The position numbers and the translations under genes were made by a program. A stretch of 64,000 nucleotides of DNA from contig JAKLGA010000006.1 in assembly GCA_022710975.1 (NCBI GenBank), forward strand, positions 186,001-250,000, given 5' to 3'. Positions within the stretch are counted from its first letter, which is position 1. Each line of letters opens with the position of its first letter. The notes under the pieces are model-generated. The model saw nothing but the letters and a program-made list of their open reading frames with translations, was not told where the DNA came from and did not search any database. This document shows positions 1 through 12,086 of the stretch, in pieces. The stretch comes from Myxococcota bacterium (GTDB lineage: Bacteria; Myxococcota; B64-G9).

Positions 1-297
1 GGCCTCGAAGAGCGCCTGGTGGCCAGCCAGGATGGCCTCCAGCTTGGCCACGGCGGCCCGCTCGGTCAGCAGCCCCAGGTGCTGCTCGTGCGGCAGCAGC
101 TGCACCATGTTCAGCAGATCGCCGTTCAGGATGAGCTCGAGGTCCACATCCTGGCCGGCCTGGGCGGAGTGGTGCTGGAGGAACTCGATGAACTGCTCGT
201 CGTACACGAAGTCCTCGAGCTGGTTCACCGAGCCGTCGGGCAGCGTGGGGCCGTTCCCCAGGTGGAAGTCGCTGACCACCAGCTTTAGCTTCTTCAC
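1..297 (-). CDS. Metallophosphoesterase (calcineurin-like), N-terminal part, runs off the left edge
   Basis: The first 99 residues of a calcineurin-like phosphoesterase are present. The N-terminus carries the metal-binding motif VVSDFHLG (Asp and His ligands), followed about 50 residues later by LILNGDLLN, the GD motif of the family. The start is a GTG that overlaps the TGA of the AI-2E permease gene as GTGA, so the two genes are translationally coupled. The closest familiar relatives by motif are LpxH/YfcE-type phosphoesterases, but the substrate cannot be judged because the C-terminal histidine motifs lie outside the window. Confidence 0.75.
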   Translation of the reverse strand, partial: MKKLKLVVSDFHLGNGPTLPDGSVNQLEDFVYDEQFIEFLQHHSAQAGQDVDLELILNGDLLNMVQLLPHEQHLGLLTERAAVAKLEAILAGHQALFEA

Positions 298-1421
298 TGC
301 CCGGCTCCCTCGGGCGGGTCGCTCATCGCCACCGGCTCGCCGCGGAACGCCCTGCTCTGGCGGTAGCTCGCCAGCGCGTGCCGGCCGAACACCTTGCCCA
401 CCGCGGCCAGCGGCACCGCCAGCAGCACGCCCACGAAACCGAACACCTCGCCGAAGGCCAGGATGGCCAGGATGACCACCACCGGCGCCAGCCCGAGCCG
501 CTTGCCCAGGATCTTGGGGGTGAGGAACAGGCCGTCGGCCACCGACACCAGCGCGAACAGCCCGCCCACCAGCACGAAGCTCAGCCAGGGCGCGCCCTCC
601 AGGAGCAGGAACAGCCCGGACAGCAGCAGCCCGGTGGCGAGGCCCAGGTAGGGCACCAGGTTGAACAGCCCGGTCACCACCCCGATGGTGATGCCCGCCG
701 GCACGCCCAGCAGGGCCAGGGCCACGCTGTAGACCAGCGCCAGGATGGCCACCACCGTGAGCTGGCCACGGATGAAACCGGCCAGCACCTCGTCCACCTC
801 GGCCAGGAGCGAGTTCCCCCGCGCGCGGTGGCGGGGCGGCATGAGCTCCTTGAACCAGACCACGATGCGCGGGAAATCCTTGAGGAAGTAGAAGGTGAAC
901 AGCGGCACCAGGATGAGGTAGATCAGGGAGGAGAGCAGCGCCAGCGCGCTGGACAACACCCCCTTCAGCAGCGAGCCCATGGGGCCCGCCAGGTCCTGCA
1001 TGCGGCTGCTCAGCTCCTGCTTGGCGCCGGCGAGGGTCTCCGCCAGGGTGCTGGGGAACTCGATCCCCAGCGTCGTCTGCAGCCAGGGGATGGCCGAGCG
1101 CTCGATCTTCTCCAGGTAGGCCGGCAGCTTGTCCGCCACGCCGCGCACCTCCTGGTGCAGCGCCGGGAGGATCAGCGCCAGCAGCCCCGCCGCCAGCAGG
1201 ATCAGCAGCAGCAGACAGAGGCTCGAGCCCAGGGCGCGCGGCCAACGGCGCCGCTCCAGGAAACCGACCAGCGGGTTGAAGGCGTACGCCAGCAGGAAGG
1301 CCAGCAGGATGGGCGCCAGCACCCCACCCAGCAGGTAGACCAGACCGCACAGCGAAAGCAGCGCGACCAGCCCGTAGAACACCGGCCGGCTCACCAGGGG
1401 ACGCTCACGCTCCATCGTCAT
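294..1421 (-). CDS. AI-2E family (PerM-like) membrane transporter
   Basis: This is a 375-residue polytopic membrane protein with the layout of the AI-2E transporter family. Hydrophobic segments occur at about 12-45 and 60-85, then a soluble amphipathic stretch (about 90-150), then further membrane helices. The C-terminal half has the typical GxPxGITIG and PKILGKRLGLAP loops, the latter being a family hallmark. Members export autoinducer-2 or act as ion/proton antiporters; the substrate here is unknown. The ATG has a GAGG-type ribosome site a few bases upstream, and ATG ACG ATG leaves the exact start ambiguous by two codons. It is co-oriented with the FecR operon but separated from it by 113 bp that hold a possible promoter. 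Confidence 0.85.
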   Translation of the reverse strand: MTMERERPLVSRPVFYGLVALLSLCGLVYLLGGVLAPILLAFLLAYAFNPLVGFLERRRWPRALGSSLCLLLLILLAAGLLALILPALHQEVRGVADKLPAYLEKIERSAIPWLQTTLGIEFPSTLAETLAGAKQELSSRMQDLAGPMGSLLKGVLSSALALLSSLIYLILVPLFTFYFLKDFPRIVVWFKELMPPRHRARGNSLLAEVDEVLAGFIRGQLTVVAILALVYSVALALLGVPAGITIGVVTGLFNLVPYLGLATGLLLSGLFLLLEGAPWLSFVLVGGLFALVSVADGLFLTPKILGKRLGLAPVVVILAILAFGEVFGFVGVLLAVPLAAVGKVFGRHALASYRQSRAFRGEPVAMSDPPEGAGQ

Positions 1422-1484
1422 GTGCCCTCACCCCCACCGGGCTCGGCGGGTAGACCTCACCCGCGCGGCCGTGGATCGCTGGAG

Positions 1485-1513
1485 ATGTTACCGGAGGGAG
1501 CGCGGAGCGTCGA
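1485..1513 (-). promoter_or_regulatory. Possible sigma-70 promoter for the AI-2E permease gene
   Basis: On the minus strand TCGACG and TAACAT (each 4/6 to consensus) are separated by 17 bp. The predicted start site lies about 57 bases before the permease ATG. Weak evidence. Confidence 0.3.
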
Positions 1514-1534
1514 GTTTTCGATGGGCGGGGAGTG

Positions 1535-2326
1535 TCACTCGACCGCCTGGGCCTTGTCCATGTCCTTGTTCCAGGCGATCCAGCCCTCGGGGTCGTCCTG
1601 CAGCTCTTTCTGGGCGTCGAAGGCCACGGGCGCGGACATGGTGCCGTCACCGGCCACCCGCACCTCCTGCATGGCCTTGGCCACGAACTCCTCCCACTCC
1701 TTCTTGGTGACCTCGCGCGGGCCGGCCACCTCCTTCACTCCATCGCGGCAGGGCTTCACGCCCGGGCACTTCTTCTTGGCCGGAACGCCGTCCTGACCGG
1801 CCTTCTTCTGGAAGAGCGGCGCGTTGGAGACCGCCACCGATCCGGTGTACACGCGCACCACGGTGCTCTTGTCGTTGGCCTTGGCGTCGATGCGGAAGGC
1901 CGTGCCTCTCACGCCGGCCACCGCGGTGCCGGTCGAGATCTCGAACTTCGAGTCGCTGCCCACCAGCTTGCTGACCGAGGCGTAGGCCTGGCCGGTGATG
2001 AGCTCGGCGCTGACGTTCTTGGTGCCCTTGCCGGAGAAGTGCGCGGCCCGCAGCTCCAGATCGCTGTTCGAGCCCAGGCGAATGACGCTGGTGTCGGACA
2101 GGCGGAGCTCCAGCTTGGTCTTGGCGGCGGTGTGGACCTTGGCGCCCACCGCCACGCTGCCGCCCTTGACCAGCGCCTCGGAGCGTCCGTCCGGGTAGGC
2201 CGCGGTGGCGTTGCCGATCAGGATGGTGACCTTGGCCGCGTCCGCGGCCAGGGCGGGTACGGCCAGCGCCCAGGCCGCCAGGGCGACGAGCGCGAGCGGA
2301 CCGGCCCGGAGGGTTCTGCTGCGCAT
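1535..2326 (-). CDS. Secreted FecR-domain protein
   Basis: A 263-residue protein with a clear signal peptide (residues 1-28, ending VPALA). A FecR domain covers about 55-185 and includes the diagnostic TAVAGVRGTAFRID around residues 134-147. The C-terminal 80 residues are charged and unassigned. Classical FecR proteins are anti-sigma sensors, but here there is no membrane anchor, no sigma factor nearby and an export signal, so a periplasmic or surface role is more likely. The ATG follows the stop of the FlgT-like gene by 11 bp, and a longer reading frame that continues upstream overlaps that gene and is not credible. It is the last gene of a three-gene secreted operon. Confidence 0.8.
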   Translation of the reverse strand: MRSRTLRAGPLALVALAAWALAVPALAADAAKVTILIGNATAAYPDGRSEALVKGGSVAVGAKVHTAAKTKLELRLSDTSVIRLGSNSDLELRAAHFSGKGTKNVSAELITGQAYASVSKLVGSDSKFEISTGTAVAGVRGTAFRIDAKANDKSTVVRVYTGSVAVSNAPLFQKKAGQDGVPAKKKCPGVKPCRDGVKEVAGPREVTKKEWEEFVAKAMQEVRVAGDGTMSAPVAFDAQKELQDDPEGWIAWNKDMDKAQAVE

Positions 2327-2337
2327 GGCGTTCGACC

Positions 2338-3537
2338 TCACTTGGTCAGGATGACGGTCAGGCTGTTGCCCGTGACCTTGGTCACCTGGACCTTCAGGCT
2401 GCCGAAGTTCTTGGCCTCGAGCTCGGTGGCCATGGCGCGCACCTCGCCCGCCAGGTCGATGCTCAGCACGGCCTGGCCGGCCGAGTTGCTCTCCTCGCGG
2501 ACGTCCTTCACGCTGCGGACCTGATCGCGCAGGATGGTGATGAACTCGGTCAGCTGCTTGCGGGTGGTCACCCCGCTGACCACCATGCGCACCTCGAGGG
2601 TGCCGGCCACCTCGGCCGACCACTTCTGGGCGATTTGGGTCATCAGCTCGTCGGCCAGCGCCTGGCTCGCGTTCTTCAGCGCGATCTGCCCGGCCGTCCG
2701 GGAGTCCAGGTGGTAGGCCGCGCCGGCCTTGGAGGCGGTGGCGATCACCAGGCCGTTGTCGGTGTTGATGACCTTCACCGTGACCGTGGCGTTGGCCGAG
2801 CGCATGTTCGTGCCTTCCCAGGTGCGCCCGATGTCCTTGGCGACGGCCTGGCCGACCACGATGATCTGGGCGTCGGTGAGGTCGGCCACCCGCATGGCCT
2901 GCTGCTCGGACACCAGGGCCACCGGCAGGTTGATGCTCTTCTTGCCGCTCAGCACCTCGGGGTCGATGAAGGTGAAGCCCTTCTTGCCCATGGCCTCCAT
3001 GAGGGTGGTCTCGACCGTGCGCAGGTCCACGCTGACCGGGCCGCCCTTGCCCCACCAGTAGGCCGGGTCGGCCATGCCGATGTTCTGCTCGGCGATCATC
3101 AGCAGCATCTTGGGCTTGCCCTTGCGCTTGAGCAGGGTCTGCAGCCCCTCGACGTCCGCCGCCACCGCCCCGGTGGACACCTCGGCGCGGATCTCGACGA
3201 TGAGGACACCGTCCTCCTCGCGCTCGCCGGTGATCTTGTAGTTCTTCACGTAGCCTTCGGCCTTGGAGTAGATGCGATCCGACAGGAGCTGGTAGTTCTC
3301 GGTGATGGTCTCGGAGGAGACCAGCGTGCCCACGGCCTGCTCGACGGCCTTGCGCAGGGCGTCGTCGATGGCCTTGTCCCGGGCCGCGGCCTTGTCGCCG
3401 CCGACGATGGCGGCCTCGCCGCGGGTCTCCACCTTCTCCACGTCTGCCGCCAGGGCCAGCCCCGAGCCGAGCACCAGCAGCAGCGCGATCACGGACACCA
3501 GGGACGACTTGGCGAAATGGATGGGGTCGAGCTTCAT
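2338..3537 (-). CDS. Secreted protein with FlgT N-terminal-like domain
   Basis: A 399-residue exported protein with signal peptide at about 1-31, ending ALA. Residues about 35-130 match the pattern of the flagellar assembly protein T N-terminal domain: a GEAAI strand, a KAAARDKAIDDALRKAVEQ helix, then an AEGYVKNYKI strand. The rest alternates helices and strands like the later domains of FlgT/LPP20-type envelope proteins. FlgT itself belongs to the Vibrio H-ring, but no flagellar genes are seen here, so this is probably an envelope protein sharing the fold. A GGAGGAGA ribosome site sits just before the ATG. It is flanked by the LPP20-like gene upstream (25 bp) and the FecR gene downstream. 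Confidence 0.7.
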   Translation of the reverse strand: MKLDPIHFAKSSLVSVIALLLVLGSGLALAADVEKVETRGEAAIVGGDKAAARDKAIDDALRKAVEQAVGTLVSSETITENYQLLSDRIYSKAEGYVKNYKITGEREEDGVLIVEIRAEVSTGAVAADVEGLQTLLKRKGKPKMLLMIAEQNIGMADPAYWWGKGGPVSVDLRTVETTLMEAMGKKGFTFIDPEVLSGKKSINLPVALVSEQQAMRVADLTDAQIIVVGQAVAKDIGRTWEGTNMRSANATVTVKVINTDNGLVIATASKAGAAYHLDSRTAGQIALKNASQALADELMTQIAQKWSAEVAGTLEVRMVVSGVTTRKQLTEFITILRDQVRSVKDVREESNSAGQAVLSIDLAGEVRAMATELEAKNFGSLKVQVTKVTGNSLTVILTK

Positions 3538-3562
3538 GGCCTTCTCCTCCAGGGGGCGGCCG

Positions 3563-4393
3563 TCAATCGACGACGATGATGACCCGACCCTCGGTCAGGT
3601 ACTTCAGGTTGGCCTTCGGATCGCGGAGCTTCTCGGCGTCCGCGGTGGACAGCACGAGATCGGTCTTGCTGCCCTGGGCCAGCTTCAGCGCCTTGAGCAG
3701 GAGCGGGGTGGCCCCGGTGCGCTTGCTCTTCTTGGCCGCCTCGAGGTCCTTGAAGTAGCCCGCCACGCCGTTCGCTTCCAGTGAGGCCTGGTCGAGCAGC
3801 TCGGCGCCGTACACCAGGCGGCCTGACTCGTCCTGCACCTTGGGCCCGAGCGCCGGCAGGGCCTTCATGCCGCGGGCGTCGATGATCAGGCCGGTGTTGC
3901 GGGCCTCGCCCGAGGCCGAGATCTCTCCGGTCTTGGCGCCGGGCGTCAGCACCGAGGAGGCCAGGGTGCCGTCGAGCGGCATCTGCACCACCAGGTCCAC
4001 CCCGCCGTCGGCGTAGTACTTGGTGCGGATGACCTTGAAGCCCCGGGCCACGCCCTCGATCTTGGTGCGCATCTTCTCGTTGGTGACGATCTGGTTCTCG
4101 ATGGTCACGTCCGAGCTGACCTGCAGGCCCTTGACCGCCTCCAGGATGTTTCGCAGGGCGTCCAGCTTGGCCACGCGCTCGGCCCCGAGGCGCGCCACGG
4201 CCACGTTCGGGGCCTTCAGATCGGGAGCGCCGCTGCCGGTGGCCGTGATGGTCCGCTCGGTCCAGTTGACCTCGCCGTGCTCCACCTTGAGGTCGCCATC
4301 CGTGACGGCGCCCCCTTCCTGGGCCAGGCACAGGAACGGGACCAGCACCAGTCCAACCACCAGGAACAAGCTCGCGGCGTGCGCTCTGTTCAT
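3563..4393 (-). CDS. Secreted LPP20-like envelope protein
   Basis: A 276-residue protein with signal peptide (MNRAHAASLFLVVG onward, cleavage near LAQ at about 24). Residues about 55-140 resemble the LPP20 pattern: ARLGAERVAKLDALRNILEA helix, a conserved turn, and the GVARGFKVIRTKYY strand. The last third is a second alpha/beta segment with no assignment. I chose the ATG at 4393 because AGGAGG precedes it and the signal peptide begins there; an upstream ATG at 4459 would add 22 residues lying over the promoter. First gene of the operon. The function of LPP20 proteins is not settled; they are outer-membrane or surface lipoproteins, but no lipobox cysteine is obvious here. Confidence 0.6.
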   Translation of the reverse strand: MNRAHAASLFLVVGLVLVPFLCLAQEGGAVTDGDLKVEHGEVNWTERTITATGSGAPDLKAPNVAVARLGAERVAKLDALRNILEAVKGLQVSSDVTIENQIVTNEKMRTKIEGVARGFKVIRTKYYADGGVDLVVQMPLDGTLASSVLTPGAKTGEISASGEARNTGLIIDARGMKALPALGPKVQDESGRLVYGAELLDQASLEANGVAGYFKDLEAAKKSKRTGATPLLLKALKLAQGSKTDLVLSTADAEKLRDPKANLKYLTEGRVIIVVD

Positions 4394-4448
4394 CGGGCCC
4401 TCCTGCGATCCATCGTCAAAATGGGAAGTTCCCAAAATTTTCTCGGGT

Positions 4449-4476
4449 ATTATCACCACCGGCGCCGCGCTGTCAA
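4449..4476 (-). promoter_or_regulatory. Sigma-70 promoter of the LPP20-like/FlgT-like/FecR operon
   Basis: The minus strand shows a perfect TTGACA (4476-4471), a 16 bp spacer and GATAAT (4454-4449, 5/6). The predicted start is near 4442, giving a leader of about 50 bases that contains the AGGAGG site. It is one of the best promoter matches in the window. Confidence 0.6.
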
Positions 4477-4566
4477 GGCGCGCTGGCCGGGCTCCCCGTC
4501 TCCACCCTCTCAGACCCGAATGCTCCCTGGGTTATTCAAGTCGGCGGCCGGGCGAACCGGACTGGA

Positions 4567-7663
<3,097 letters not shown>

Positions 7664-7782
7664 GCGCGCAGCCAGGCTCTCTTGACCGGTCGCGCGATCT
7701 GTGTCAGAAAAAGCGCCCCTTGCGGGGAAATCGGCTCCTCCCCAAGAGTGGCGAGAGGCCCGCGGGAGCCTGGAGGACGATC

Positions 7783-10509
7783 ATGCGTGTGTCTCACCTG
7801 ACCCTTGGATTCGCTCTGGCCTGCCTGGCTGCCTGCGGCGCCGGGTGCAGTGACGATGCCGGGGCCTGCACCTCCGACGCGGACTGCGCCGGGGGCCGCT
7901 GCGACCAGGGGCGCTGCGTGTCGATCCCGGACCGCGATCACGACCTGGTGCCCGACGAGCAGGACAACTGCCCGGACGTGTACAACCCGGACCAGACGAA
8001 CACCGACGGAGACTCCCAGGGCGACGCCTGCGATCCCTGTCCCGGCTCGATGCTGAACGACGGGGACGGCGACGGGGTGTGCGGCGACATCGACAACTGC
8101 CCCGAGCTGGCCAACCCGGACCAGGCCGATCAGGACCAGGATGGCGCGGGCGATCGGTGCGACCCCTGCCCGACCGGGGCGGAGGACGACGGGGACGGCG
8201 ACGGGGTGTGCGACGATGGCGACAACTGCCCCGGCCTCTCCAACCCCGGGCAGGCCGACCAGGACCAGGACGGCGCCGGCGATGCGTGCGACCCCTGCCT
8301 GGGCAGCCCGAACCAGGACGGCGACGGGGACGGCGTGTGCGACGCCCAGGACAACTGCGCGAGCCAGTCCAACCCCAACCAGGCCGACCAGGACCAGGAC
8401 GGCAGCGGCGACGCGTGCGACCCCTGCCTGGGCAGCCCGAACCAGGACGGCGACGGGGACGGCGTGTGCGACACCCAGGACAACTGCGCGAGCCAGTCCA
8501 ACCCCAACCAGGCCGACCAGGATGGCGACGGCCAGGGCAACGACTGCGACCCCTGCCCCGCGGACGCCAGCGACGACGCCGACGCGGACGGCGTGTGCGA
8601 GAACCAGGACAACTGCCCCGGGGCGTACAACCCCGGGCAGGCCGACACGGACGGGGATGGCCTGGGAGACGCCTGCGACGGCAACGAGGACGACTTCCGC
8701 TCGGGCGGTCCCTTCGACCCCGGCTGTGTCTTCCGCCCGGCGCGCGCGGACTTCACCCCCATGGAGGAGGGCGGCTGGTCGAGCAGCCCGCTCTTCCCCA
8801 CCAAGGACCAGGTCATGTCCACGCCGATCGTGGTCAACCTGACCGACGACAACGGCGACGGCGTCGTGGACATGGACGACAGCCCGGACGTCGTGTTCAA
8901 CGCCTTCAGCACCTCGGTCGGCTGTGGCGGCGTGTGCCTGGATTCGGCGGTGCTGCGCGCGGTCCGGGGCGACACGTTCGCGGACCTGTGGGCCACCGAT
9001 GCGGTCACCACCTCGCCGGCGGGCAACATCGCCGCCGGGGACATCGACCACGACGGGCTGCCCGAGTTGGCGACGCTGCGCTACAACGGCGGGCTGGTCG
9101 TGTTCGAGCACGACGGCGCCCTCAAGTGGAGCTGCGCCCAGGCCGGGCTGCAGAACTGCGACGACTACGCCAGCCTGCACGCGGGGCTGCAGTGGGGCGC
9201 GCCGGCCATCGCCGACCTCGACGGCGACGGGACGCCGGAGATCATCTACGGCGCCATGGTCTACCGCGCGGACGGCCAGCTCTGGTGGGAGGGCACCGGC
9301 TGCATCGGGGACAACGGCGTGGGTCCGCTCTCGGCCGTGGCCGACCTCGATCTGGACGGCTCACCCGAGGTGGTCACGGGCTGCACCGCCTACCACTTCG
9401 ACGGGAGCGTGTACTGGGACCAGAGCGGCGCCTCGGCCGACGGTTTCGTGGCGCTGGGAGACTTCGACGCCGACGTGAACCCCGAGATCGTGGTCGTGTC
9501 CAACACCACGATCCGGCTGATCAACCACGACGGCAGCCCCCTCTGGGGACCGGTCGCGCTGCCGGGCGCGGGCCGCGGCGGCGCGCCCACCGTGGCCGAC
9601 TTCGACGGGGACGGCCAGCCCGAGATCGGCGTGGCGGACCGCGACACGTACGTGATGTTCGACAGCGACGGCAGCATCGCCTGGCAGCACGTGACCCAGG
9701 ACCACTCCTCCTCGGCCACCGGCTCCTCGGTGTTCGACTTCGAGGCCGACGGGTTCGCCGAGGTCGTCTACAACGATGAGCTCTTCCTGCGGGTGTACGA
9801 CGGGCTGACCGGCGAGGTGGTGCTCGAGGAGCCCAATGGCTCGGCCACGGCGTACGAGTACCCGGTGATCGCGGACGTGGACAACGACGGCAACGCCGAG
9901 ATCGTGGTGGTGGCGAACGACTTCGCCTTCGGCGCCCAGCGCGGCATCCGGGTGTTCGGCGACCAGACCGACAACTGGGTCCGCACACGGCGGATCTGGA
10001 ACCAGCACACCTACCACATCAGCAACGTGCGCGAGGACGCCAGCGTCCCCGACCTCGAGCCCGATGGCTGGCTGATCTACAACTCGTACCGCCAGAACGA
10101 GCTCGCGCCCGACGAGGGCTCGGCGGTCTCGGCTCCCGACCTGGCCGCCGCGGATCCCACCGTGGTCACCACGGCCTGCCGGGGCTCCCTCGGCCTGCGG
10201 GTGTGGGTGGAGAACCGCGGCGCGGTCGACGCGCCGATCGGCGTCCCGGTGGCGTTCTACCAGGGCGACCCCCACCAGGGCGGCGCGCTGATCGGCCTGG
10301 CCTACACCACGCGCGCCCTGCACCCCGGCGAGGCCCAGCGGGTGACCTTCCTCTGGCCGAGCCCGCCCCTGCTCCCGGGCGTGACGGTCTGGGTGGTCGT
10401 GGACGACTTCGGAACCGGCGACTTCTCGGGCTGGGTCAGCGAGTGCCTGGACTCGGGAAACCCTGGAACCAACAACGAGGTCAGCCTGGCCGCGGTCGGT
10501 TGCCCCTAG
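7783..10509 (+). CDS. Surface lipoprotein with thrombospondin type 3 repeats and FG-GAP/VCBS propeller
   Basis: A 908-residue exported protein. The N-terminus ([22 protein letters not shown]) is a lipoprotein signal with candidate lipobox cysteines. Residues about 45-305 hold six thrombospondin-3-like calcium-binding units of the form DNCPxxxNPxQxDxDxDGxGDxCD. Residues about 350-740 contain repeated FG-GAP/VCBS blades such as [17 protein letters not shown] and [18 protein letters not shown]-terminal CARDB-like Ig segment follows (about 790-905). Likely a calcium-stabilised cell-surface or adhesion protein, typical of myxobacteria and relatives. ATG at 7783 has GGAGG upstream; a longer frame from 7720 has no signal peptide at its start. 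Monocistronic. Confidence 0.9.
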   Translation: MRVSHLTLGFALACLAACGAGCSDDAGACTSDADCAGGRCDQGRCVSIPDRDHDLVPDEQDNCPDVYNPDQTNTDGDSQGDACDPCPGSMLNDGDGDGVCGDIDNCPELANPDQADQDQDGAGDRCDPCPTGAEDDGDGDGVCDDGDNCPGLSNPGQADQDQDGAGDACDPCLGSPNQDGDGDGVCDAQDNCASQSNPNQADQDQDGSGDACDPCLGSPNQDGDGDGVCDTQDNCASQSNPNQADQDGDGQGNDCDPCPADASDDADADGVCENQDNCPGAYNPGQADTDGDGLGDACDGNEDDFRSGGPFDPGCVFRPARADFTPMEEGGWSSSPLFPTKDQVMSTPIVVNLTDDNGDGVVDMDDSPDVVFNAFSTSVGCGGVCLDSAVLRAVRGDTFADLWATDAVTTSPAGNIAAGDIDHDGLPELATLRYNGGLVVFEHDGALKWSCAQAGLQNCDDYASLHAGLQWGAPAIADLDGDGTPEIIYGAMVYRADGQLWWEGTGCIGDNGVGPLSAVADLDLDGSPEVVTGCTAYHFDGSVYWDQSGASADGFVALGDFDADVNPEIVVVSNTTIRLINHDGSPLWGPVALPGAGRGGAPTVADFDGDGQPEIGVADRDTYVMFDSDGSIAWQHVTQDHSSSATGSSVFDFEADGFAEVVYNDELFLRVYDGLTGEVVLEEPNGSATAYEYPVIADVDNDGNAEIVVVANDFAFGAQRGIRVFGDQTDNWVRTRRIWNQHTYHISNVREDASVPDLEPDGWLIYNSYRQNELAPDEGSAVSAPDLAAADPTVVTTACRGSLGLRVWVENRGAVDAPIGVPVAFYQGDPHQGGALIGLAYTTRALHPGEAQRVTFLWPSPPLLPGVTVWVVVDDFGTGDFSGWVSECLDSGNPGTNNEVSLAAVGCP
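8290..8547 (+). repeat. Two tandem 129-bp copies inside the thrombospondin-3 region
   Basis: The segments beginning at 8290 and 8419 are nearly identical for about 100 bp; I see one difference, GCC versus ACC after GTGTGCGAC. They then diverge. The 129-bp period equals 43 residues, one paired thrombospondin-3 unit, so the duplication keeps the frame. Confidence 0.85.
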
Positions 10510-10520
10510 CCCCGACGCTC

Positions 10521-10539
10521 CCGGACCGACGTCGGCCGG
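10521..10539. other. Imperfect palindrome after the thrombospondin-3 gene
   Basis: CCGGaCCGAC followed directly by GTCGGCCGG forms an inverted repeat with one bulge, 12 bp beyond the stop codon. There is no T-tract, so it is at best a weak terminator. Confidence 0.25.
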
Positions 10540-10562
10540 GTAAAATTCCTCCTTTCTCACAG

Positions 10563-10590
10563 TTGACAGGGTAAGAACGGGGCATATAGA
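10563..10590 (+). promoter_or_regulatory. Orphan plus-strand promoter
   Basis: A perfect TTGACA (10563-10568), 16 bp spacer and TATAGA (10585-10590). No plus-strand gene begins downstream: the next gene on this strand is 2 kb away and the gene at 10753 is on the minus strand. It could drive a small RNA or an antisense transcript. Confidence 0.45.
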
Positions 10591-10596
10591 TACGAC

Positions 10597-10752
10597 TACC
10601 GGACGTTGGATGTCCGGAACATGTCGTCGATCCGAGCGTACCCTGCTCCTTCCTCTTCGACCCCCTCCCCCTCTCATCGAATTCTGGCTCGGCGACGAGA
10701 GGGGGGACTCCCCCATCTGTCCCCATGTACCTTATCGATAGAGAATGATTTT
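10597..10752 (+). ncRNA. Candidate structured small RNA
   Basis: Downstream of the orphan promoter the sequence can fold into CCGGAC/GTCCGG (loop GTTGGAT, about 10609-10627). A strong second hairpin follows: CCCCCTCTC at 10667-10675 pairs with GAGAGGGGG at 10697-10705, with TCG/CGA stacking inside after one mismatch. A TTTTT run lies at 10749-10753, too far from the hairpin to be a classic terminator. No open frame with a ribosome site is visible. The call rests on promoter plus structure only. Confidence 0.3.
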
Positions 10753-11433
10753 TCAGCGTCTGGAGGTGGCCCGCAGCACGAAGTAGACCAGGGTCATGAC
10801 GCTGGTGATGAGCGCGGCGACGTAGGTCATGGCTGCGGCGCTGAGCACCCTGGCGACGTGCTGCCCCTCGGCCTGCCCCACGATCCCGGTCTCGAGGAGC
10901 TGGACCTTGGCCCGCCGGGATGCGTCGAGCTCCACCGGCAGGGTGACGAGCTGGAACAGGACCACCGCAGAGAATAGGATGATGCCGACCCAGATCAGGC
11001 CGGCCAGGTGGAGCAGGAAGCCGGCGAAGACGGCGAGGTAGGACAGGTTCGTCCCGAGGTTGGCGGGCCCGACCAGCGCCTGCCGGGCCGCCATCAGCTT
11101 GTAGCCCTGGTGGTGCTGGATGGCGTGGCCCACCTCGTGGGCCGCCACCCCGGCCGCCGAGATCGAGCGGCCCTCGTACACCGCCCGCGAGAGCCGCACC
11201 TTCCTGGCCACGGGGTGGTAGTGGTCGCTGAGGAAGCCCTCGTGCAACTCGACCTCCACCCCCTGGACTCCGGAGCGGGCCAGGAGCTCACGGGCGATCT
11301 CCGCGCCGCTCATGCGCGAGGCCAGCGCCACCTTGCTGTACCTGTCGAAGGTCGTCTTGACCTTGAAGGTGGCCCAGAGCGCCAGCAACATGCCCGGGCC
11401 GACGACGAGCAGGAACAGGGGGTCGAAGAACAT
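10753..11433 (-). CDS. Membrane-bound neutral zinc metallopeptidase (YugP-like)
   Basis: A 226-residue protein of the YugP/Zn-peptidase-2 family. There is an N-terminal membrane helix (FFDPLFLLVVGPGMLLALW). The catalytic zinc motif AAHEVGHAIQHHQGY lies near residue 115. Two or three membrane helices follow (about 140-185), then a helix with VELDASRRAKVQLLETG carrying a possible third ligand, and a C-terminal membrane helix. Family members are predicted inner-membrane proteases of unknown substrate. GGGGGAGGTGAG precedes the ATG. It is co-oriented with the next two upstream genes but separated by 94 bp. Confidence 0.9.
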   Translation of the reverse strand: MFFDPLFLLVVGPGMLLALWATFKVKTTFDRYSKVALASRMSGAEIARELLARSGVQGVEVELHEGFLSDHYHPVARKVRLSRAVYEGRSISAAGVAAHEVGHAIQHHQGYKLMAARQALVGPANLGTNLSYLAVFAGFLLHLAGLIWVGIILFSAVVLFQLVTLPVELDASRRAKVQLLETGIVGQAEGQHVARVLSAAAMTYVAALITSVMTLVYFVLRATSRR

Positions 11434-11527
11434 CGCTCACCTCCCCCGGGCTCCGCGGGCCCGGGCACTCCACAACCTAACGCCGCCCGGGCGCGGGTCA
11501 AGGGCAGGAGGTCTCGGGGTGGCAGGC

Positions 11528-12064
11528 TCAGAACGCCCAGGTCAGGCCGAGCTGTCCGCCGTGCTCGCCGACTCCCAGGGAGGGCACGGGGATCCACTGC
11601 ATGGCAGGCCCATCGTCCACATCGACCGACTTGTTGAACAGCTCCTCGGCCGTCGAGAGGCGGCCCCAGGAGACGAACTCGCAGATCAGGCCGAAGATCA
11701 GCAGCCCGCCGCCTGTGGCGAACGAGGCGATGGCCGCCGTCTGCGCGTCGATGCTCTTCTCCAGGCCGGGGATGTAGAACACCCCCCCGAGAACGATGGC
11801 ACCCAGCGCCAGGCCGGTCATCACGTTGGCTGTCATGTGCCAGCCCTCGAAGGACTCGAAGGCCTCCAGGGCCTTGGGGCTCTCCTTGAGCAGCGCGGCG
11901 AGCTTGTGGCCCTCGGCGTACAGGCCGAAGGTCTCCTCGTCCACGCTGTACTTGCCCGAGTAGAAGATGAACCCGGTGTGGACCCTGATCTCCTGCGCCA
12001 GGGCGGTCTGGCAGAAGAGGCCCAGCGCGCCCGCCACCATGAAAATCCTCGCCCACCTGCGCAT
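11528..12064 (-). CDS. Small membrane protein with signal peptide, unknown function
   Basis: I do not recognise a family. The 178-residue protein has a signal peptide (RRWARIFMVAGALGLF, cleavage near ALAQ), a soluble segment of about 60 residues, two membrane-spanning segments (about residues 75-95 and 112-135) and a short tail ending GLTWAF. The strand-like C-terminus ending in an aromatic residue is a weak hint of outer-membrane location. I chose the ATG at 12064 because GGAGGG sits 9 bases upstream; the ATG at 12070 is only 3 bases from it. It starts 22 bp after the cyclic-nucleotide-binding gene and is probably co-transcribed with it. Confidence 0.55.
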   Translation of the reverse strand: MRRWARIFMVAGALGLFCQTALAQEIRVHTGFIFYSGKYSVDEETFGLYAEGHKLAALLKESPKALEAFESFEGWHMTANVMTGLALGAIVLGGVFYIPGLEKSIDAQTAAIASFATGGGLLIFGLICEFVSWGRLSTAEELFNKSVDVDDGPAMQWIPVPSLGVGEHGGQLGLTWAF

Positions 12065-12086
12065 GTGCATGTACCCTCCGGCGCCC

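Noticed and set aside
1535-2326. FecR-type iron-responsive anti-sigma regulator
   Set aside because: The protein is exported, has no cytoplasmic anti-sigma region, and there is no sigma factor or TonB receptor nearby.
2338-3537. Flagellar H-ring protein FlgT
   Set aside because: Only the N-terminal domain pattern is shared and there are no flagellar genes in the window.
7682-7709. Sigma-70 promoter for the thrombospondin-3 gene (TTGACC, 16 bp, TCAGAA)
   Set aside because: The -35 is good but the -10 matches only two of six positions.
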